Of a DNA stretch of 43,648 nt, positions 33,366 through 41,000 are shown in pieces. Position numbers and translations under genes: made by a program. The notes under the pieces are model-generated. The model ran no database searches. It was not told the origin of the DNA and saw only the letters and a program-made list of their open reading frames with translations. Origin of the DNA: an uncultured bacterium (GTDB lineage: Bacteria > Verrucomicrobiota > Lentisphaeria > Oligosphaerales > Oligosphaeraceae); contig CACYQT010000065.1 in NCBI GenBank assembly GCA_902776645.1, positions 1-43,648 on the forward strand, given 5' to 3'. Position 1 is the stretch's first letter. The number at the start of each line of letters is the position of its first letter.

Positions 33366-34196
33366 TTACATGCATTTCGCGGCATGGAGGAAACCGATGA
33401 TGAAATCATCGACTTTCTTCCAGTCTTTGACCGCCTCTTTCCATTCGGCGGGGATGGCCGACAGGCCGTAATAGGCTCCTGCGATTTGACCGTAGACGGC
33501 GCCGATGGAATCGGAATCACCGCCCAAATTGACGGCGGCGACCATCCCGTCGCGGAAGCTTTTCGTGGTATGGAAGGCCCATAGGGCGGCGTCCAGCGTG
33601 CTGACGCACCAGCCGGAATTGTTGACGGCATCCCGCGTGGCATACAATGATGGGATTTCCGTCTTGCGTCCCGCGCAATGGTCGTCCAGAACGGCTACCA
33701 TCTTGTCGACGGTCTTGCGGACCGCATGGCTGTCATGCGTCAAGTCGCTGATTTCATGGATGATGGCAGGTGAATTCAATTCACGGGCCATGATGTAGGA
33801 AGGGGCGAACCGCATGATGCTGCCGTTGCCCTGACTGTCCTCCGTCCCGTTTTTCAGACGACCGTTTTTGATTCCATCCACGGCGGACCATGTGGCGTTG
33901 CCGACGTCGAATGCATGGTCGGCGCTGGACCAGAAGCCTTCGTCAATCCAGCGGACGAAATTATGGGCGATGTCCGCCAGATCGTATTTGCCCAGTCGGC
34001 TGAAGCTTTCCATGACGCAGAACGCCATGGACGAGTCGTCCGTCCAGTAGCCTGCCGGCAACTTGAACACAGGGCAGTATTCCATTTTCGTGATAAACGG
34101 ATGGTTGTCCTTGTCGCTGAACTGGATAGGCGAACCGAGGCAGTCTCCGACGACGAGCCCCCACAACATTCCCATGTAGCGTTCTTGTTTGGTCAT
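33366..34196 (-). CDS. ADP-ribosylglycohydrolase family protein (DraG-like)
   Basis: The 276-residue protein shows the family metal sites: GLVVGDCLGSP at the start, WTDDSS (51-56), GNGSIMR in the middle and VNLGGDSDSIGAVYGQIAGA near the end, whose aspartates bind the two Mg ions. It should remove ADP-ribose from a protein, nucleic acid or small molecule in the cytoplasm; the target is unknown. No ADP-ribosyltransferase gene is seen next to it. It lies between two nuclease-type accessory genes, so a role in toxin or phage-effector reversal is possible but only inferred from context. Confidence 0.92.
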   Translation of the reverse strand: MTKQERYMGMLWGLVVGDCLGSPIQFSDKDNHPFITKMEYCPVFKLPAGYWTDDSSMAFCVMESFSRLGKYDLADIAHNFVRWIDEGFWSSADHAFDVGNATWSAVDGIKNGRLKNGTEDSQGNGSIMRFAPSYIMARELNSPAIIHEISDLTHDSHAVRKTVDKMVAVLDDHCAGRKTEIPSLYATRDAVNNSGWCVSTLDAALWAFHTTKSFRDGMVAAVNLGGDSDSIGAVYGQIAGAYYGLSAIPAEWKEAVKDWKKVDDFIIGFLHAAKCM

Positions 34197-34609
34197 GTCT
34201 TCTCTTACCTCATAGCTCTCTGAAGCCGTTTCGCCACATCCCTGTCATCAACAAGCCTTTTTCGGTGGTATTTTGCGTTTCTTGACTTGATGACAACTAA
34301 TTAGTATATTCAATAACGATAATATAAGATATGATGAGGCGAATTACAATGATTATTTGCCACAAATTAAGATTTTACTGATAAGGCTAGAGAGGCATGC
34401 ATGTTATTTGGGGCGTCGCATGGTGTGGCGGAAGCGTCCCGCTTGCGGCCTCGGAAGTGCCGCCGCCACACCGTCACGCCCTTCGGGCGAGTGCCGTCTT
34501 CAGGGTGGATGTAACGACGGCGTCCCGCCGTTGACGGCATGTGAGACGGCGGTTCGCCGTCGGACACTGCAGCGGCGAAATTGTAACGACGGCGCCCCCG
34601 CCATCGCGC
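34197..34609. other. 413-bp intergenic region with hairpin repeats
   Basis: There is no gene. The first ~170 bases are AT-rich upstream sequence of the 34196-33366 gene and should hold its promoter. From 34410 on it consists of GC-rich repeat pieces: a 10-bp inverted repeat GGTGTGGCGG / CCGCCACACC (34422-34431, 34463-34472), and the hairpins ACGGCG-TCC-CGCCGT (34517-34531) and GACGGCG-GTT-CGCCGTC (34545-34561). Confidence 0.6.
34422..34561. repeat. Cluster of GC-rich hairpin repeats
   Basis: GGTGTGGCGG (34422) pairs with CCGCCACACC (34463), enclosing AAGCG-TCC-CGCTT. Two further stems, 34517-34531 and 34545-34561, have the core ACGGCG / CGCCGT. These are the elements of 5085-5160 and 8123-8240 in other order and orientation. 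Confidence 0.8.
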
Positions 34610-34867
34610 CTATCCTTCCTCATCCATAATCTTACGCAATTCCTCTTCCGTAGACAGGACCTTTCGAACATCTTCAAAATAAAAGCACATTGCCATCGTG
34701 CGGCACGGAACCACCGAAACCGATGTGACATCGCCTCCCGCCAGAGGACTTTTTATGTCCCCAATGTTTTTTTGCCAAAATTCAAAAAACACTTCCTTGT
34801 TGCAGATTTTCAAGATTCCGTTGTAGACGATACTGTAACATTGCCAAAATCTGTCTATTTCAGCATA
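34610..34867 (-). pseudogene. Remnant or tiny gene of unknown origin (open frame of 85 codons)
   Basis: The minus-strand frame from 34867 to the stop at 34610 has a natural protein look (DRFWQCYSIVYNGILKICNK, then EVFFEFWQKNIGDIKSPL and STEEELRKIMDEEG) but no ATG in frame. The only usual starts are internal, e.g. TTG at 34813 with a weak GGA ahead. An ATG in the neighbouring frame sits at the upstream edge (34866-34864), so a one-base shift near the start could have killed the gene. It ends next to the hairpin repeats. Family not recognised. Confidence 0.35.
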
Positions 34868-34918
34868 TCACTATAGAAATTTCATCCATTTATGCTATAT
34901 TAGCTTAAAGGACAAACA

Positions 34919-36112
34919 ATGAACCACGAACGATTCTTTGGAGGAACTCAAGTGAAGCCGTCGAAAAATTCCCAATCATTGCCCGAACGCGTCATCACGC
35001 TGATTGAGGAAGCCCGGCGCAAGGTCGCCTCGGCCGCCAATGTTGCCTTGGTCTATACCTACTACGAAATCGGCAGGATGATTGTCGAGGATGAGCAAGG
35101 TGGCAAGGAGCGGGCGGACTATGGCAAGACATTGCTGAAAGACCTGTCCGCCAAATTGACGGATCGGTTCGGTCAGGGATGGAGCGTCGAGAATCTTACT
35201 TTGATGCGGAAATTCTATCTTGTGTACAGGATCTCCGAGATTTCGTATACACCGTTTACGAAATCCGATGCCAAGGAAATCGTAAACACTGTTTACGAAA
35301 TTCAGTCCTCCGCGTCTACCGCAGGTGAAGAGGCGAGGTCAGCACCCAGGTTCACCCTCTCCTGGTCGCATTACCTTGTGCTGATGCGGATCGCCGACCC
35401 TGCGGCGCGTGGCTTCTACGAAAAAGAGGCCGCAGAGGGACAATGGTCGCTTCGGCAAATGTCCCGGCAAATCGGATCGCAACTCTATGAGCGTTCGCTG
35501 AAACACAAGGGCGAGGTCGGTGTGACGGAGCTGATGAGAAAGGCCCCAAGACCGGAAGTGGCCGAGGAGCCTCTGAAGGATCCGTACACGCTGGAGTTCC
35601 TTGGACTGCCGGAAAGGACTGACTACTCGGAAACGCAACTGGAGCAGGCCATAATCGATCACCTCGCCGAGTTCATGCTCGAGCTTGGCAAGGGATTCAC
35701 CTTTGTCGGACGGCAGGTTCGCTTCACGTTCGAGGAGGAACACTACAAGGTGGATCTGGTTTTCTACAACCGCCTGACCCGCTCTTTCTTCGTCTTCGAC
35801 CTGAAGCTCGCCAAAATCACGCATCAGGACCTCGGGCAGATGCAGATGTATGTCCATTACTACGACAGAGTGGTGAAGCTCCCCGACGAGAACCCTACCA
35901 TCGGCATTCTGCTCAGCAGCGAAGAAGTCAACGACGCGACCGTCAAGATGACGCTCCCGGAGTGTGAACACAACCGAATATTCGCAAGGCAATACAAGAC
36001 TGTGCTGCCATCAGCAGATTCATTCAAGCAAATCATCCGCCAGCAACGTCTTGCCTTCGAGAAAAAGGCACTCTTGACACATGGAGAAAAAACAACGCGT
36101 GACACGCCGTGA
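34919..36112 (+). CDS. YhcG/DUF1016-type PD-(D/E)XK nuclease protein
   Basis: The 397 residues have the YhcG layout: N-terminal helical domain (about 20-105, with ALVYTYYEIGRMIVEDEQ, YGKTLLKDLSAKL and NLTLMRKFYL), then SWSHYLVLMRI, and a C-terminal nuclease domain with VGRQVRFTFEEEHYKVDLVF and FFVFDLKLAKITHQDLGQMQ, the D...DxK core. Members are linked to restriction-modification and mobile loci and may cut DNA; activity is not shown here. SD AAAGGAC precedes the ATG. Residues 107-129 are an insert encoded by two palindromes. The gene is upstream of no obvious partner. Confidence 0.88.
   Translation: MNHERFFGGTQVKPSKNSQSLPERVITLIEEARRKVASAANVALVYTYYEIGRMIVEDEQGGKERADYGKTLLKDLSAKLTDRFGQGWSVENLTLMRKFYLVYRISEISYTPFTKSDAKEIVNTVYEIQSSASTAGEEARSAPRFTLSWSHYLVLMRIADPAARGFYEKEAAEGQWSLRQMSRQIGSQLYERSLKHKGEVGVTELMRKAPRPEVAEEPLKDPYTLEFLGLPERTDYSETQLEQAIIDHLAEFMLELGKGFTFVGRQVRFTFEEEHYKVDLVFYNRLTRSFFVFDLKLAKITHQDLGQMQMYVHYYDRVVKLPDENPTIGILLSSEEVNDATVKMTLPECEHNRIFARQYKTVLPSADSFKQIIRQQRLAFEKKALLTHGEKTTRDTP
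35239..35303. repeat. Two palindromes inside the YhcG-type gene
   Basis: GATTTCGTATAC-ACC-GTTTACGAAATC (35239-35265; arms match 11 of 12) and GTAAAC-ACT-GTTTAC with flanks (core 35282-35297, whole 35276-35303) share the arm GTTTACGAAAT. They encode the interdomain stretch EISYTPFTKSDAKEIVNTVY in frame. Confidence 0.8.
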
Positions 36113-36205
36113 CGCCTTTGGAGCGGAGCCGTTTCATGGACAATCGAGGTGCACGGAATGCCTTCATAAAATACGATATGTGTTTTGGAATATCTAAAAC
36201 CAAAA

Positions 36206-36880
36206 TCATTTTGCAGCAAATTTGCTCCGCGGCCTGAAGACCACTGTCACCGTCGGATGTTTCTTCGGCTGAGGCTTTTGCGTATTGACGGAATGCAACA
36301 TGTCGCTTTCGCTTTCCGAATCCGCGCAATCCAGAATCGTCGCCCCGCTGGACCAGTTGATGACGACATTGCCTTCCGAATCCGCTTGAAATACGCCGTT
36401 TCGGACATCGGAACCGACGAACACCCAGCCGATCCGATTCATCGGCTTCTTCGTCCGGTTGTCCGTAATCCATGATTCGATCGGCTCGCGGAGCTTCCTT
36501 CCGTCGTCGTCCGTCCATTCGATGTCGATATCGACGATGTCGCCGCGCCGTTGGAATTTTTCGGGACGGCGCGGCCCGTTGTCCGCATGAAGCAAATACA
36601 ACAGCGTCTGGATCTGGAGCGCGCTGCAGGGCGTCACAAGAAGCGTCTCGTGCAACCGTCCGTTCGGCTTCGCGATGACGACCTCCAACGCGCCTTCCTG
36701 CAATTCAAAACGCGCGGGGAAGGCCAGTTCGCCCTTCGCGACGCGGACGACGATGTCGCCGACCTGCAAGTTGCCGTCGTCAAGCCGTTTCACGCCGGCG
36801 GGAAGCTTTCCAGCGGGCTGCGAAAAACATGTGACGAACACGCCAAATATCAGTATTGCAAGAAGATGCGACTTCCCCAT
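36206..36880 (-). CDS. YdjY-domain secreted protein (224 aa)
   Basis: The N-terminus has a signal peptide (LLAILIFGVFVTCFSQPAG). The rest fits the YdjY domain known from PVC bacteria: ELAFPARFELQEGALEVVIA, HETLLVTPCSALQIQTLLYLL, a beta section with DIDIEWTDDDGRKLREPIES and WVFVGSDV. Function unknown; some family members are fused to ferredoxin domains. The start ATG is 18 bases after the stop of plsY, so it is probably the last gene of that unit. The C-terminus is basic and unstructured. Confidence 0.8.
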   Translation of the reverse strand: MGKSHLLAILIFGVFVTCFSQPAGKLPAGVKRLDDGNLQVGDIVVRVAKGELAFPARFELQEGALEVVIAKPNGRLHETLLVTPCSALQIQTLLYLLHADNGPRRPEKFQRRGDIVDIDIEWTDDDGRKLREPIESWITDNRTKKPMNRIGWVFVGSDVRNGVFQADSEGNVVINWSSGATILDCADSESESDMLHSVNTQKPQPKKHPTVTVVFRPRSKFAAK

Positions 36881-36898
36881 CCTTCGGCCTCCCCGCCG

Positions 36899-37546
36899 TC
36901 ATTTCTTGTTGATTTTGACAAAGGAACTCTCCGTCCCCTCCAAAAGCCGCTTGATGTTTTCACGATGGCGGACGATCACGATGATCGCCAGGAAGAACAA
37001 CAGGACAATCGTGACCCATGAAAAATGCGGGAAAATCGTCAGCTTGAAAATCAACGCGGAGACCGCCATCATCAGAATGGCCAGCATGCTCGCCACCGAC
37101 ACGACGCCCCTGTACAAGACATAATAGCTGAACAGCCAGACAAGGATGCCGACCAGAAACGCCAGCGGAGCCAAGCCGCACACGACGCCCAGGCTTGTCG
37201 CGACGCCTTTTCCGCCGCGGAACATCAGCCATACCGGAAACACATGGCCGAGCACGGCGCCGATGGCCGCAAGCAGGCCGCCGTATCCCGCGCCGATCGC
37301 CCAGTTGCTGGCGATCATGTGGCCGATGACCATCACGGGAATCAACCCTTTCAGGAAGTCCAGAATGAAGCATGCGATGCCCCATGGGCGTCCCAATATA
37401 CGACGGACGTTCGTCGCCCCGATGTTCTTGCTGCCGTGGCGGCGGATGTCCAAACCGTTGAATTTGCCCATCATGTATCCGTTCGGAATGCTTCCGATCA
37501 GATATGACCAGAACAGGACGCTGAATCCGCTGATGATTGTTTCCAT
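36899..37546 (-). CDS. plsY: Acyl-phosphate glycerol-3-phosphate acyltransferase PlsY
   Basis: The 215-residue integral membrane protein has the PlsY motifs: SYLIGSIPNGYMMGK, GLDIRRHGSKNIGATNVRR and FRGGKGVATSLG. It transfers an acyl group from acyl phosphate to glycerol-3-phosphate, the first step of phospholipid synthesis with PlsX. The start at 37546 with SD AGAGGGAAC is chosen; the frame is open 22 codons further but would overlap the end of nadK. Five or more membrane helices are visible. It belongs to the minus-strand unit of metabolic genes. Confidence 0.95.
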   Translation of the reverse strand: METIISGFSVLFWSYLIGSIPNGYMMGKFNGLDIRRHGSKNIGATNVRRILGRPWGIACFILDFLKGLIPVMVIGHMIASNWAIGAGYGGLLAAIGAVLGHVFPVWLMFRGGKGVATSLGVVCGLAPLAFLVGILVWLFSYYVLYRGVVSVASMLAILMMAVSALIFKLTIFPHFSWVTIVLLFFLAIIVIVRHRENIKRLLEGTESSFVKINKK

Positions 37547-37608
37547 CTTGTTCCCTCTGTTATACGATCTACCGGCGGCGCCGCCATGGACGGACGCCGC
37601 GGCAGCGA

Positions 37609-38367
37609 TCAATAGATGCCTTTCTTCCTCAAATCATAGCAGTCCATGCAACGGAAGACGTCCAGCCCGTAGATGGACGTCCGTTCGTCGCTGATGCTTA
37701 TCCGCAGGCGGTTTCCCGTGCACAGTTCGTAGGAGTTCGGATCATTGTCCGCCACCAGCACGGCGGGGCCGCGCAGCAGCTCCACCGTCAGCTGTGAATT
37801 GTCCGGAATGATGACATGGCTGTACAAGTCCATCGCGTTGTTGAAGGCCACGCCCAGGCCGACCTGGAAGTTGCCATGCGTGATGCTTTGGAAATAGCCT
37901 GTGCTGCCAAACGGCGTCGAAACGACCAGGCTGTCCGCAACCACTTGGCTGCGAAGCAGTTCGCCATTCGCCCAGATCCGATACCGGATCGCGCTTGCGA
38001 TCAGTTTTCTGGAGAGGACGACGTCGTTGATTCCCTTCAGCGTGTTCCCGTCGTCCGTCGTCGCGACCATTTTCACGATCTGCGTCTCCGTCAATTCGCC
38101 GTTGAACAGCTTCTCCAGCGTGGTCATGTCCGAATGGCGCGGGCATTTCGGATTCTGCCGCATGTCGCGGATCGGGCATGTCGGCACGCCCGGAAAATCA
38201 CGCTCCGCTCCCAGAAGCGAACCGTCGCCGCCGTAGGAAATCACCAGATCTGGCTCATTTTCAACCAGTTCCACCGGAAACATCCGCAATAGCGGAAGCA
38301 AATCGTCCAGATTCCGTCCGACGATTTTCACTCTATATTGTTTCTTATTGAATTGCAAACCTGCCAT
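37609..38367 (-). CDS. nadK: NAD kinase
   Basis: The 252 residues carry the NAD kinase motifs SYGGDGSLLGAE (GGDGS at 46-50), NDVVLSRKL where NDVV(I/L)xR is usual, and DSLVVSTPFGSTGYFQSI. It phosphorylates NAD to NADP in the cytoplasm. NADPH is the reductant of RibD encoded upstream, but the shared direction may be only co-transcription. 105 bases separate it from ribE; AGGAG-like GGAGCGTCGAATAA precedes the ATG. Confidence 0.92.
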   Translation of the reverse strand: MAGLQFNKKQYRVKIVGRNLDDLLPLLRMFPVELVENEPDLVISYGGDGSLLGAERDFPGVPTCPIRDMRQNPKCPRHSDMTTLEKLFNGELTETQIVKMVATTDDGNTLKGINDVVLSRKLIASAIRYRIWANGELLRSQVVADSLVVSTPFGSTGYFQSITHGNFQVGLGVAFNNAMDLYSHVIIPDNSQLTVELLRGPAVLVADNDPNSYELCTGNRLRISISDERTSIYGLDVFRCMDCYDLRKKGIY

Positions 38368-38472
38368 TTATTCGACGCTCCTTGTACGTCCCTTCCCTTC
38401 TTCCATCACTTTTCCGCTATTATAAAACATAATCCATGACTGGCTAAAAGCAACCTTCCACGACCCTTCCCG

Positions 38473-39114
38473 CTAGAATCCCGCCTTGAAAAGCGTCTCC
38501 ATCGTCACGCCGCCACCGTGGCCTTCCTCTTTCAGTTCAAGCTGCCGCAGGACGAATTTGCCGAGCATGTCCGTCTCCAGATTCACCGCGTCGCCCGCCT
38601 GAAGATCGGACAGATTCGTCTCCGCCCACGTATGCGGAATGATCCGCACCGTGAAATCCGACCGCGACAACGACGCGATGGTCAACGAGACGCCGTTCAC
38701 CGCGACGCTTCCCTTCATGACGACCTGCCCCGCAACCGCCGACGGCAACGCCACGCGAAGTTCATAATCATCTTCAACACGCCCGATGTCAAGCACTTCC
38801 GCCCGGCAGTCGATATGGCCGCTCACCAGATGGCCGCCCAGACGGTCCCCCAGCCGCAACGCCCTCTCCAAGTTGACTTTGCGACCGACGCTATCCCCCA
38901 GATTGCTTCGGTTCAGCGTCTCGCTCAACGCATGGAACGACAGTCCGCCCTTCCCGCAACCCGTCAGCGTCAGGCAGACGCCGTTTACCGCAATGCTCTC
39001 CCCGCGTACGAGTTCCGCCACGGGCAGACCGCAACGCACAAGCAGTTCGGCGGACTTGCCTGTCCGCGTCATGCCAGCCAAAATCCCCGTTGTTTCAACC
39101 AATCCCGTAAACAT
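38473..39114 (-). CDS. ribE: Riboflavin synthase alpha chain
   Basis: The 213 residues start with the diagnostic MFTGLVET and consist of two lumazine-binding repeats (about 1-97 and 98-195), with GESIAVNGVCLTLT, HLVSGHIDCRAEV and MKGSVAVNGVSLTIAS. It converts two 6,7-dimethyl-8-ribityllumazine molecules to riboflavin plus pyrimidine; it acts as a trimer in the cytoplasm. It lies 234 bases downstream of ribD on the same strand. No ribB/ribA or ribH is in the window and no FMN riboswitch is seen. Confidence 0.95.
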   Translation of the reverse strand: MFTGLVETTGILAGMTRTGKSAELLVRCGLPVAELVRGESIAVNGVCLTLTGCGKGGLSFHALSETLNRSNLGDSVGRKVNLERALRLGDRLGGHLVSGHIDCRAEVLDIGRVEDDYELRVALPSAVAGQVVMKGSVAVNGVSLTIASLSRSDFTVRIIPHTWAETNLSDLQAGDAVNLETDMLGKFVLRQLELKEEGHGGGVTMETLFKAGF

Positions 39115-39348
39115 CTATGATTACCTTATCTATTGTCTTATGTTTTCTTTTTCGTCGCGCGAAGCGCTTTCAAAATCGCCGAGCAGACGGAGGCCCGTCT
39201 GATGTTATTCATCTACCATGCTCTTTATGAAACAAATTCATCAGCACCGAGGCCGACGTCTGCGAGGCTTTTTGTTTGTTTTGTGTATTTTGTGGACTGA
39301 ATTTTCGCGCTTTTCGTGCCTTTCGTGGTTTCAAAATCAATTCGATAA
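39115..39348. other. 234-bp gap between ribD and ribE
   Basis: No gene. Contains the hairpin AGACGG-AGGC-CCGTCT (39184-39199) and, on the minus strand, a low-complexity tract ACCACGAAAGGCACGAAAAG continuing GCGCGAAAA near 39300-39335, a type of short repeat I associate with many bacterial intergenic regions. No promoter could be assigned to ribE. Confidence 0.4.
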
Positions 39349-40383
39349 TTATTTTTCACAACAATCCAGACGGCCGACGACCAACAGGTCATCGCCGAAT
39401 CTCCGCATGCGAAGCTCCTTCACCGCAAGGCTTTCCGCCAATGACGACGGATTCTCCCAGCCGACGACGGGGCGGCTTCCACGCCCCCCCAGTATCTTCG
39501 GCGCGATGAAAAAGTCGATTTCATTGACGATTCCCGCCTTCAACGCGCAACCGGCCAGTTCGCCGCCGCCTTCCAGCAGCAGCGACATCATCCCGCGGCC
39601 GCCCAAATCTTTCAGAAACGACAGCCATTCGGCCTGCGTGACAGGCTTTGAAATCTCAACAGGTCCGCCGTTGCCGTTCAACAACTTGCAGCCTTCCGGC
39701 AACGACGGCTTCGACGTCCACACGATCCGCGTCGGCTGCCGTTTCCAGCCTTTCGGCTCCCGCACGATTAGCTCCGGATCATCCTTCCGGACCGTTTCGC
39801 CGCCGACCATCACCGCGTCGCTGCCGCGCCGCAGTTTCTGGACGTATCGCCTTGCGGACGGGCCGGTTATCCATTTTGAATCGCCGCCCGCCGTCGCGAT
39901 CTTCCCGTCCAATGTCATCGCCATTTTCAGGCGGACGAACGGCCTCCCTGTGGAAATCCACCAGAAAAACGCCGCGTTCAGCTCCAAGCATTCCTTTTCG
40001 CAAACGCCTGACACGACGTCGATTCCGGCATCTTTCAAAATCGCGAGGCCGCGCCCCGCGTGCTTCGGATTGCAATCCGTGCAACCGACGACGACTCGCT
40101 TGATTCCCGCCCGCTTGATCGCCTCCGTGCAAGGCGGCGTCCGCCCGTATGTGCAGCATGGCTCCAACGTCACATACAGCGTTGCGCCGACGGTTTTTCC
40201 GCCTGCGTCCGCCAACGCGTTCGGTTCGGCGTGGGGCAGCCCCGCGCCGTGGTGGTAGCCGCGGCCGACGATCACGCCGTCGCGAACGACAACGGCGCCG
40301 ACCATCGGATTCGGGCTGGTCAGCCCCCATCCTTTCCGCGCTTCCTTCAGTGCCTCCTTCATGTAGGATTCGTCCATCGTCAT
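39349..40383 (-). CDS. ribD: Bifunctional riboflavin biosynthesis protein RibD (deaminase/reductase)
   Basis: The 344 residues combine the N-terminal deaminase (zinc site HAE at 51-53, PCCTYGRTPPC with Cys76 and Cys85) and the C-terminal reductase (RPFVRLKMAMTLDGKIAT, WITGPSARRYVQKLR, SLLLEGGGELAG). It carries out steps two and three of riboflavin synthesis. The start at 40383 has SD GGAGGAGCGCTC and overlaps the stop of the TetR gene (ATGA, 40380-40383), so translation is coupled to the regulator. Confidence 0.96.
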   Translation of the reverse strand: MTMDESYMKEALKEARKGWGLTSPNPMVGAVVVRDGVIVGRGYHHGAGLPHAEPNALADAGGKTVGATLYVTLEPCCTYGRTPPCTEAIKRAGIKRVVVGCTDCNPKHAGRGLAILKDAGIDVVSGVCEKECLELNAAFFWWISTGRPFVRLKMAMTLDGKIATAGGDSKWITGPSARRYVQKLRRGSDAVMVGGETVRKDDPELIVREPKGWKRQPTRIVWTSKPSLPEGCKLLNGNGGPVEISKPVTQAEWLSFLKDLGGRGMMSLLLEGGGELAGCALKAGIVNEIDFFIAPKILGGRGSRPVVGWENPSSLAESLAVKELRMRRFGDDLLVVGRLDCCEK

Positions 40384-40997
40384 GAGCGCTCCTCCGGGGA
40401 GACGGCCTTCATGCCGTCCAACGCAAAATCGCACATTTCAATGAGTTGTTCACGCTCGACGCTTTCCATGAGCGTAATCCGCAACGTCGCCGTCTCCAAA
40501 AGCGCGTACAGCTCCTCCGTCGCCATCAGGCAGTCCATCTGCCGCAGCTCGCCGTTGTTGATGCCCTCCCGCACAAGCCGTGCCAGCACACGGTAAAATC
40601 CTATCGTATGGAGTCTTACACGCTTGCTTGTCGGCTCGCCGCTCCGCCGCAGGCCGATTAGATATTCGACGACCGTCTGCAACAACTGCGGCGACGTGAA
40701 CATCATGTCGATCAGCTGCATCATGATCAGGCGGATCTTCTCCACGACGCTCAAATCGGGATGCTCCTTGACGCCGTTCTCAAAATCGACGCCGATCTCC
40801 TCCACAAGCATTTTCAACGCCTTGTCGAAAATCTCCCGCTTGTTTTTGAAATATTTGTACAGCGTCGTCCGCCCGAGGCCCGTCGCGTCCGCAATCTGCT
40901 GATAGGTCACATCTCCATAGCCGCGTTCCGCGATGAGCGTCAGCGACTTTTTCAATATTTCCTTGCTGCGTTTTGTATGATTGACTGACGGTCGCAC
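40380..40997 (-). CDS. TetR/AcrR family transcriptional regulator
   Basis: The 205 residues have an N-terminal DNA-binding domain with YGDVTYQQIADATGLGRTTL and YKYFKNKREIFDKAL, the typical TetR helix-turn-helix, and an all-helical ligand domain. It starts at GTG 40997, AAGGGG upstream, three bases after the stop of the glycerate kinase, and its stop overlaps ribD. It is thus inside a metabolic operon and may control it or an unlinked target. The ligand is unknown. Confidence 0.93.
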   Translation of the reverse strand: MRPSVNHTKRSKEILKKSLTLIAERGYGDVTYQQIADATGLGRTTLYKYFKNKREIFDKALKMLVEEIGVDFENGVKEHPDLSVVEKIRLIMMQLIDMMFTSPQLLQTVVEYLIGLRRSGEPTSKRVRLHTIGFYRVLARLVREGINNGELRQMDCLMATEELYALLETATLRITLMESVEREQLIEMCDFALDGMKAVSPEERS

Positions 40998-41000
40998 GAT

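Noticed and set aside
33197..33643. Minus-strand open frame with a 12-residue repeat across the hairpin array
   Set aside because: It overlaps the well-supported ADP-ribosylglycohydrolase in another frame, and the repeat is only a by-product of the 36-bp DNA repeat.
39218..40258. Plus-strand open frame opposite ribD
   Set aside because: Ser/Pro/Arg-rich shadow of a complete RibD.
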